Shown here one piece after another: positions 58,515 to 64,000 of a DNA stretch of 64,000 nucleotides (positions within the stretch are counted from its first letter, which is position 1; every line of letters begins with the position of its first letter). The DNA is from Alkalihalophilus pseudofirmus OF4. GTDB taxonomy: Bacteria > Bacillota > Bacilli > Bacillales > Bacillaceae_D. The position numbers were made by a program, and so were the translations under genes. Under the pieces are notes generated by a model that saw nothing but the letters and a program-made list of their open reading frames with translations, made no database searches and was not told the origin of the DNA. The DNA is taken from the NCBI RefSeq assembly GCF_000005825.2, contig NC_013791.2:3658001-3722000 (forward strand), read 5' to 3'.

Positions 58515-60419
58515 TTGAATAGTGTATTACCGGTAAGAGACTTGTCATTAACATCGCATATTTTACATGCCTTAAATGAGGCATCTATCATTGCCATTAC
58601 CGACAACAAAGGGACGATTACGTTTGTAAACGATATGTTTTGCAAAATTTCAAAGTATGACAGGGATGAATTGCTAGGACAAAACCATCGAATGCTCAAG
58701 TCTAGTTATCATTCAAGTGATTTCTTTGTACATTTATGGCGAACAATCAGCCGAGGAAAAGTATGGAGAGGCGAGGTAAAAAATAAAGCAAAAGACGGCA
58801 GCTTTTATTGGGTACACACAACCATCGTTCCTTTTCTCGACAGCCGCGGCAAGCCTTATCAGTATGTTTCGATCCGAACAGACATTACCGAACGAAAATG
58901 TACAGAAGAGTTGTTAAAACGTTCCTTAGACCAACTAGCAAACTCGAATCGAAAGTTACTAGATCATCACCACACTCCATCTCAAACGACAATTCATGAT
59001 GATCTTGGACAATCGATTGATGAAAGCATGGCTGCCTATCCAGAAATCAGGCAGTTAATGACTCAATTTAATGAAATGAACATACGAATTAATCAAGCAC
59101 GGAAACGGATTGAACACCAAGCCTATCACGATGCGTTGACAGGACTGCCTAACCGTTATCATATTGAAGAATATTTAAAGCGTTCAATTGAGTACGCCAA
59201 AGTAAACAACTCTTCCCTCACACTTCTGTATCTAGACCTAGACCGCTTTAAACTTGTGAATGATTTACTCGGTCATCAAGTTGGGGACCTTTTGTTAAAG
59301 GAAGTAGCAGAAAAGCTTTCTCAGACGATTTGTGAAAACGGGATGATTGGCAGACAGGGCGGCGATGAATTTCTCATTGTACTAGAGGACATGAATGAAG
59401 AGGAAGTCAGAGCGATTGCAGGACGTATTCTTGATTGTCTTTCCTACCCCTTCGTTTATGCAGGAAAGGAGTTTTTCATTTCACCTAGTATCGGCATCAG
59501 CATGTTCCCTAAAGATGGAAATGATATTGAGAGTATGATGAAGAACGCCGATACGGCGATGTATATGGCTAAAGAGCGCGGTAAAAATAACTTTCAATTT
59601 TATTCAAGCGAACCAAGCAGTCTTTTAAGCAGAAGACACCTGCTTGAAAACAAATTAAGAACAGCCCTAAAAAACAAGGAGTTTATCTTGAACTATCAAC
59701 CTCAAGTTCATCTGAATTCCCACGAACTTAGAGGGTTTGAAGCTTTAATCAGATGGAATAACCCTGAACTTGGTTTGATAAGCCCTGAGGAATTTATCCC
59801 TATCGCCGAAGAAACGGGAATAATCACCGATATAGGAACCTGGGTACTTAAAGAGGCCTGCCGCCAGAACAAAGCATGGCAGGAACAAGGATTTGTCAGA
59901 GTTCCTGTTTCTATTAATGTTTCTTCCCAGCAGTTCAGAGACCCAGAATTTGTATGGAACGTATTGAATGTACTAAAAGAATCCAAGCTTCACCCTCAGT
60001 ACCTAGAAATTGAATTAACAGAAAGCACCACTCACCATTTTGTGCACACAGTTGAAAAGCTTCAGCTGATAAAGCAATACGGTATTAAAGTAGCCATTGA
60101 TGATTTTGGGACTGGGTACTCTTCTTTGAGCGCTCTAGACCAGCTTCCCATTGATATCTTAAAAATCGACCGCTCATTCATTAAACATATTTTGACAAAC
60201 CCTAATAAGGCAGCGATCGCCAAGACAATTATTGATTTAGGACATAATCTTGATTTTAAAATTATTGCCGAGGGAATTGAAGAACCTTCCCAAGCTGATT
60301 TTCTAAATGAACATCAATGCCATATCGGCCAAGGCTTTCTTTTTCACCCACCCCTGAATCCAACAGACGTTGCACGTCACTACCAACACTTATTTAATGA
60401 GATACCTTTTTTTAATTGA
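58515..60419 (+). CDS. PAS-GGDEF-EAL cyclic-di-GMP enzyme
   Basis: 634 residues, no membrane segment. PAS domain (about 15-130, with ITDNKGTITFVNDMFCKIS) and PAC, a linker, GGDEF domain (about 205-365) with intact RQGGDEF (282-286), and EAL domain (about 385-625) with intact FEALIRW, IDDFGTGYSS and AEGIE. Both diguanylate cyclase and phosphodiesterase motifs look complete, so the net activity cannot be told. TTG 58515 is supported by AGGAGGGG upstream. Confidence 0.93.
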   Translation: MNSVLPVRDLSLTSHILHALNEASIIAITDNKGTITFVNDMFCKISKYDRDELLGQNHRMLKSSYHSSDFFVHLWRTISRGKVWRGEVKNKAKDGSFYWVHTTIVPFLDSRGKPYQYVSIRTDITERKCTEELLKRSLDQLANSNRKLLDHHHTPSQTTIHDDLGQSIDESMAAYPEIRQLMTQFNEMNIRINQARKRIEHQAYHDALTGLPNRYHIEEYLKRSIEYAKVNNSSLTLLYLDLDRFKLVNDLLGHQVGDLLLKEVAEKLSQTICENGMIGRQGGDEFLIVLEDMNEEEVRAIAGRILDCLSYPFVYAGKEFFISPSIGISMFPKDGNDIESMMKNADTAMYMAKERGKNNFQFYSSEPSSLLSRRHLLENKLRTALKNKEFILNYQPQVHLNSHELRGFEALIRWNNPELGLISPEEFIPIAEETGIITDIGTWVLKEACRQNKAWQEQGFVRVPVSINVSSQQFRDPEFVWNVLNVLKESKLHPQYLEIELTESTTHHFVHTVEKLQLIKQYGIKVAIDDFGTGYSSLSALDQLPIDILKIDRSFIKHILTNPNKAAIAKTIIDLGHNLDFKIIAEGIEEPSQADFLNEHQCHIGQGFLFHPPLNPTDVARHYQHLFNEIPFFN

Positions 60420-60428
60420 ATTAAACAA

Positions 60429-60461
60429 AAAGAAACGGCGGAGATAAGCCGTTCTTTTTTA
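60429..60461. terminator. bidirectional terminator
   Basis: Stem AGAAACGGC / GCCGTTCTT with A and T runs between the convergent GGDEF-EAL and Lrp genes. Confidence 0.8.
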
Positions 60462-60908
60462 TTCTTTACTCTCTTTAATCGGCAGAATTGAGCGATAAGG
60501 TACAGGCGAACCTATGACCGTTGAAGTATTAATATTGCCATATGGAATTAAGGTGTCGATTAAGATTCTCATACTATTCATCGTAGGTACGGCTGCTTTT
60601 AGAAAATAACTAACTTCCCCTGTCACACGATGGCACTCAATGATTTTCTCTTCTCTTTTCACCATTTCCTCAAACTCTTGCAGCGGAACCTTCAGCCCGC
60701 TTACGAGAATAATTAGCAGAATTTCTCTCCCTACAGCCTCAAAAGAAATACGAGCCGAATATTCTTCAATGATTCCCTTTTCATGCAATCGTTGCAGCCT
60801 TTCAGACACACTCGGACGGCTGAGGGCCAGCTCTTTTGATAATTCGCTGATTGTTATCCGAGCATTTTGCTGCACTAGTTCGAGTATTTTGATATCTATT
60901 TTGTCCAT
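60459..60908 (-). CDS. Lrp/AsnC family transcriptional regulator
   Basis: 149 residues. N-terminal winged HTH (about 2-60: LDIKILELVQQNARITISELSKELALSRPSVSERLQRL-type, split here by a KIDIKIL start) and a C-terminal RAM ligand-binding domain (about 65-140) with CHRVTGEVSYFLKA. ATG 60908 follows GGGGAG. Divergent from the YitT-type gene, which it may control. Ligand unknown. Confidence 0.9.
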   Translation of the reverse strand: MDKIDIKILELVQQNARITISELSKELALSRPSVSERLQRLHEKGIIEEYSARISFEAVGREILLIILVSGLKVPLQEFEEMVKREEKIIECHRVTGEVSYFLKAAVPTMNSMRILIDTLIPYGNINTSTVIGSPVPYRSILPIKESKE

Positions 60909-61072
60909 CACAATCTCCCCTTTACACTTTGATATAAAACAACTATCAATCTATTCTAAATGAAGGATAAACAAGTTTTATTCCTTCATTATACTATGCA
61001 AAAACGTCCAATCAACGATTAAAATTAAAAATATGATATAGTGCGGATTTATATTGAGGAAGGTGTGATTAG

Positions 61073-61705
61073 ATGAAGAAATGGCTGATGATCTTGCTTG
61101 CGATTGTTATCACAAGTATAGGTGTTATTCTTTTGAAGCATGCAAATATTGTTACGGGCGGAACAGCAGGTCTTTCATTAAGTGTGGCATACTTATTAAG
61201 CCTGCCATTCGGGGTGACGTTCTTCTTAATTAATATTCCATTTTATATTTTCTCAATGATGAGAATGGGCTGGAATTTCACGTTTACCACCATTATTTCT
61301 GTAAGCTTATTATCGGTTGTCACAGGGTTTGACTACTTTTTGCCTGCTTTCACTGTACCGATCTGGGTAGGTGCGGTTGTCGGCGGATTTATAATTGGTA
61401 TTGGTCTATCTCTTTTATTTATGAATGGGTCATCTCTTGGTGGAGCCAACATTTTAGCATTGTTCCTTCAGAAACGCTGGAATATTGACCCGGGCAAAAC
61501 GACATTTGCCTTTGATTTCATGGTTGTTTTAACAAGCTTTTATACAGTTGGATTCTTACGCGGTATCGCATCGGTTCTCTCGATAGCCGTTACGGCACGA
61601 GTAATCAGCTACTTTAAAAACGAAATTGCTAGAAGAAGAGAAGAGCCTTCTAAAGAGAAGGTGCTAAAGCAGCAGCCTAAACAGCAAGTTCCAGTAACTG
61701 AATAG
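61073..61705 (+). CDS. YitT family membrane protein
   Basis: 210 residues, five or so transmembrane segments, with IVTGGTAGLSLSVAYLL and GSSLGGANILALFLQ, the paired glycine-rich motifs of the YitT/YczE group. It lacks the C-terminal DUF2179 domain of longer YitT proteins and ends in a charged tail. GAGGAAGG stands before the ATG. Function unknown; regulated perhaps by the adjacent Lrp protein. Confidence 0.85.
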   Translation: MKKWLMILLAIVITSIGVILLKHANIVTGGTAGLSLSVAYLLSLPFGVTFFLINIPFYIFSMMRMGWNFTFTTIISVSLLSVVTGFDYFLPAFTVPIWVGAVVGGFIIGIGLSLLFMNGSSLGGANILALFLQKRWNIDPGKTTFAFDFMVVLTSFYTVGFLRGIASVLSIAVTARVISYFKNEIARRREEPSKEKVLKQQPKQQVPVTE

Positions 61706-61720
61706 GTTTGGACGAATAAA

Positions 61721-61751
61721 ACACATTGACTCATAGTCAATGTGTTTTTTA
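61721..61751 (+). terminator. yitT-type gene terminator
   Basis: Perfect stem ACACATTGACT / AGTCAATGTGT with a three-base loop and T run. Confidence 0.9.
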
Positions 61752-61918
61752 TTTTCGTTGTTTTTGGAATAAGCCCATATGACGCTTCATATAGTCAAGT
61801 AACGGTAATGGCCTCGCCAATCGTCGTGTTCTCTGCTACATAGAGGCACAACAAAACGCTCCTCGAAGTGAAGTAAAACCTCAAAAGACATACATCAACT
61901 TTGAATGGAGGTGGAGAA

Positions 61919-62350
61919 ATGGCAGTGATAAAGACGTCTTCAAGCGATATTGATATGCTCGCTCGGCTGATGCGTGCAGAGGCCGAAGGTGAAGGAGAAA
62001 TCGGTATGATGGCAGCAGGAAATGTCATGGTTAACAGGGTGAGGGTTGGCTGTCTCGACTTTACAGATGTTACCTCAGTCCCCCAAATGGCCTTTCAGTC
62101 GCCAGGTGGCTTTGAAGCGGTACAAAAAAGCTATTTCTATCAACATGCGAGAGAACGGGATAAACGTCTTGCAAGACGCGCAGTCGCAGGAGAACGCACA
62201 CATCCTGCAGAGTTTGCATTATGGTTCTTCAGGCCAGACGGCGCCTGCCCAGCACAGTGGTGGGGTCAATGGAACTCCGGACGCTACAAAGCACATTGCT
62301 TCTATACACCACTAGCATCTGAATGCCCAGAAGTATACTCAACGTATTAA
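61919..62350 (+). CDS. cwlJ: spore cell wall hydrolase CwlJ
   Basis: Cortex-lytic enzyme acting in spore germination, located in the spore coat. 143 residues, hydrolase_2 (SleB-type) domain alone: LARLMRAEAEGEGEIGMMAAGNVMVNR with the catalytic Glu, and ALWFFRP...CPAQWWGQWNSGRYKAHCFY. ATG 61919 follows GGAGGTGG. Followed by gerQ, its partner for localisation. CATACATC at 61890 recalls a sigma-E -10, but no -35 was found. Confidence 0.94.
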   Translation: MAVIKTSSSDIDMLARLMRAEAEGEGEIGMMAAGNVMVNRVRVGCLDFTDVTSVPQMAFQSPGGFEAVQKSYFYQHARERDKRLARRAVAGERTHPAEFALWFFRPDGACPAQWWGQWNSGRYKAHCFYTPLASECPEVYSTY

Positions 62351-62610
62351 TGAGAAGAGCGGAGGGGTTCGTTTAGGTATGAGGGGGATGGAGCTTTGAC
62401 AATGAGAAGCGCTCTTTGCTTCGTTTGGCAAAGTGAAGCCACCGATTACCTGAACCCTGAAGCTAGACATTAAAAGCGGAGGGGCATGTTCTGGCATTCG
62501 AAAACTTAGGGCAGCGATATGAAGACGCTTTTTGTCATCATTCGATGCACCGTTATTTCCCGCAAGGCAAGGAGCCAAAGCTAGGCACGTAAAGAGAAAA
62601 GGGGCGATAA
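62351..62610 (+). repeat. modular repeat between cwlJ and gerQ
   Basis: Two modules and the start of a third. GCGGAGGGG begins at 62359 and 62476, and AAAAGGGGCG at about 62597 (steps of about 117 and 125). The first module matches the ACCTAAACG-type module behind speB, the second the CGGTGCATCG-type behind icmF. The last motif serves as ribosome binding site of gerQ. Confidence 0.75.
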
Positions 62611-62613
62611 ATA

Positions 62614-63138
62614 GTGTATCAATCATGGAATCAACAATCACCACAGCAGCAACCAGATAATAAAGACTTCATTAATCAACAGGCTTTTACCCAGCAAATG
62701 CAAGGAGCTCAAATGCAGCAACAGCAACCGATGATGCAGCAACAACAGCCAACGATGCAGCCGCAAGCAGGACAGTTTTTCTCTGCTCAAAACTATCAAG
62801 TACCTGGTTTTGTTCAGCAGCAATTTGGAGGTACGGGAATGCTGCCGCTTGAGCAATCATTTATAGAAAATATTCTACGTTTAAACCGAGGAAAAATTGG
62901 TACTTTTTATATGACCTTTGAAAATAATTCCGAGTGGAATGCCATGATCTTTAGAGGGCGTGTAGAAGAAGCAGGCCGTGATCATATTGTGATCAGCGAC
63001 CCAGATACAGGCATGTACTATTTACTGTTAATGGTTAATTTAGATTATGTAACCTTTGATGAGCCGATTGAATATGAATATCCATTTAACAGCGGCCAAG
63101 GTGCCCAGTTAGCACAATATTCGCCAAGACCAGAATAA
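62614..63138 (+). CDS. gerQ: spore coat protein GerQ
   Basis: 174 residues. A Gln/Met-rich N-terminal third (about 1-55) and a folded C-terminal domain (FIENILRLNRGKIGTFYMTFENNSEWNAMIFRGRVEEAG split across strands). Required for CwlJ localisation and cross-linked by transglutaminase Tgl in B. subtilis, where the Gln/Lys supply matters. GTG 62614 follows AAAAGGGGCG of the repeat by about seven bases. Confidence 0.93.
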   Translation: MYQSWNQQSPQQQPDNKDFINQQAFTQQMQGAQMQQQQPMMQQQQPTMQPQAGQFFSAQNYQVPGFVQQQFGGTGMLPLEQSFIENILRLNRGKIGTFYMTFENNSEWNAMIFRGRVEEAGRDHIVISDPDTGMYYLLLMVNLDYVTFDEPIEYEYPFNSGQGAQLAQYSPRPE

Positions 63139-63147
63139 TAGACAACG

Positions 63148-63176
63148 AGACGCTTTGAAGAAGGCGTCTTTTTTTA
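63148..63176 (+). terminator. gerQ terminator
   Basis: Stem AGACGC / GCGTCT with a ten-base loop and seven T residues. Confidence 0.8.
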
Positions 63177-63272
63177 TTAACTTTGTAAATACGCGCAAAA
63201 TTTGGAATTAAATGCTAAACTGTAAGAAGTATTTAATAGTCACATGAATATACAAAGATATGAGGTTCTGCA

Positions 63273-63767
63273 ATGAAAAGACACTTTATTTTATTGTTTA
63301 TTAGCATTCTAATGAGCGGTTTATTCTTTTATATCTTTAATCTATCCACCCCTCCCCCTGGTTCTGTGTCAGGAAACAGAAATCCTATGCTTTTACTTAT
63401 ACCTATTTTAGTTATTCTTTTCGTTGGTTTCATTTTTTCAATGATAAAGGTCATCGAACATTTTAGAGTTAGTATTCGTGCAGTTACGATCACGATGATG
63501 GCGCTACTCCTTCATTGGTTAGTTGGATTAACTTATCAACGTACTGCATTTGATAATTATCGTGAAGTCTTGGCTGAGGCGTATCAAAAGGAATGGGGCT
63601 ATGTTGATTGGTATTACATTGAGCAGATCACTTCTTCTTTGCTCTCTGTGCATACAAATAAGCTCTATTTTAACCTAAACACCTATATCATGTTTCTTAC
63701 TCTTTCCCTGTTCCTTTCCTTGGCATATATTTTAGTGAAACGTTATGCCTTAATGAAACATAAATAA
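63273..63767 (+). CDS. hypothetical membrane protein
   Basis: 164 residues, not recognised. Four hydrophobic segments are visible (about 5-23, 40-62, 69-88, 137-158), with a soluble loop (TAFDNYREVLAEAYQKEWGY) between the third and fourth. It sits between gerQ and ywdK, where B. subtilis has the small membrane protein YwdJ, but I cannot confirm homology. GAGGTTC before the ATG is a modest binding site. Confidence 0.7.
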   Translation: MKRHFILLFISILMSGLFFYIFNLSTPPPGSVSGNRNPMLLLIPILVILFVGFIFSMIKVIEHFRVSIRAVTITMMALLLHWLVGLTYQRTAFDNYREVLAEAYQKEWGYVDWYYIEQITSSLLSVHTNKLYFNLNTYIMFLTLSLFLSLAYILVKRYALMKHK

Positions 63768-63791
63768 AAACGCGCAGCTTAGCGCGTTTTT
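63766..63791. terminator. bidirectional terminator
   Basis: AAAAACGCGC / GCGCGTTTTT, ten base pairs, between convergent genes. Confidence 0.88.
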
Positions 63792-63824
63792 ATTTATGAG
63801 GTATATACATCTATCAACTATTTA

Positions 63825-64000
63825 TTACAAGCCTCTAACAGCGGCAACCCCTAAGAGCACCCAGCCGACAATAAATGCTAATCCGCCAATCGGTGTAATC
63901 GCTCCAAGTTTAGTAATGCCTGTTAACGCCATGGCATACAAGCTTCCTGAGAATAAAATAATTCCAATAAGAAAACTCCAGCCTGCCCCGTTTAACATGC
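63825..64000 (-). CDS. ywdK: DUF423 membrane protein YwdK (partial)
   Basis: Only the last 58 codons lie inside the window; the 5' end is cut off by the window edge. The visible part reads [20 protein letters not shown] then [18 protein letters not shown] and ends AAVRGL, with two membrane helices, characteristic of DUF423 (YgdD/YwdK). Function unknown. Confidence 0.88.
   Translation of the reverse strand, partial: MLNGAGWSFLIGIILFSGSLYAMALTGITKLGAITPIGGLAFIVGWVLLGVAAVRGL

Noticed and set aside
62339-62644. 101-codon minus-strand reading frame
   Set aside because: It runs through the modular repeat between cwlJ and gerQ and shares its sequence with other repeat copies; not a gene.

Overview
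The window is chromosomal DNA of a low-G+C, endospore-forming Bacillaceae. Gene order follows the Bacillus subtilis block from prmC/prfA through tdk-rpmE-rho-glpX-murAB-tal-fbaA-spo0F-ywjG-pyrG-rpoE, fadF-cls, argS-ywiB, speB-speE-pbpG-ywhD-ywhB, ywgA-ywfO, lipL, pta and hemQ to cwlJ-gerQ-ywdK. Sporulation genes (spo0F, cwlJ, gerQ, pbpG-type PBP), AGGAGG-type ribosome binding sites and classic sigma-A, sigma-H, sigma-D and sigma-54 promoters all fit. An NhaC-type antiporter and a Ktr system hint at an alkaliphilic or halotolerant lineage, but that is inference. No phage, insertion sequence, CRISPR array, tRNA or rRNA was seen.

Layout. 0.1-8.7 kb: translation termination (prfA-prmC), a CoA-disulfide-reductase-like flavoprotein, a chemoreceptor with a sigma-D promoter, tdk, rpmE (type B) and rho. 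9-17 kb: central carbon and cell-wall genes (glpX, murAB, tal, fbaA), spo0F, CTP synthase with a CTP-sensing attenuator, and RNA polymerase delta. 17.7-28.5 kb: an acyl-CoA degradation cluster (thiolase, 3-hydroxyacyl-CoA dehydrogenase, two acyl-CoA dehydrogenases, TetR regulator, fused B12 mutase IcmF) plus the membrane FeS oxidoreductase FadF. 28.8-33.8 kb: cardiolipin synthase, a c-di-AMP riboswitch in front of ktrC, a truncated ktrD, and small membrane proteins. 34-41 kb: argS, polyamine synthesis (speB, speE) and a class A PBP. 41-46.5 kb: a frameshifted nhaC, a glutamate dehydrogenase with a sigma-54 promoter, and its divergent RocR-like activator. 47-58 kb: conserved small proteins, a dicarboxylate symporter, lipL, pta, a PaaG-like isomerase and hemQ. 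58.5-64 kb: a GGDEF-EAL protein, an Lrp regulator, a YitT protein, spore germination genes cwlJ-gerQ and the partial ywdK.

The most unusual content is intergenic. Three loci (6.75, 14.6 and 17.4 kb) each carry nine degenerate units with a GCG core. The core-to-core steps are 21-21-21-21-19-21-21-21 bp at two loci and the same with a first step of 22 at the third. Sequence between the cores is poorly conserved, and the 19-bp step breaks any reading frame, so this looks like a DNA-level, helically phased element. A second family of ~120-bp modules abuts gene stop codons (icmF, speB, cwlJ) and appears to supply the ribosome binding site of gerQ. A third, mosaic family of GC-rich intergenic repeats sits at 30.1, 33.9, 40.7 and 46.5-47.2 kb, one copy beside the broken ktrD.
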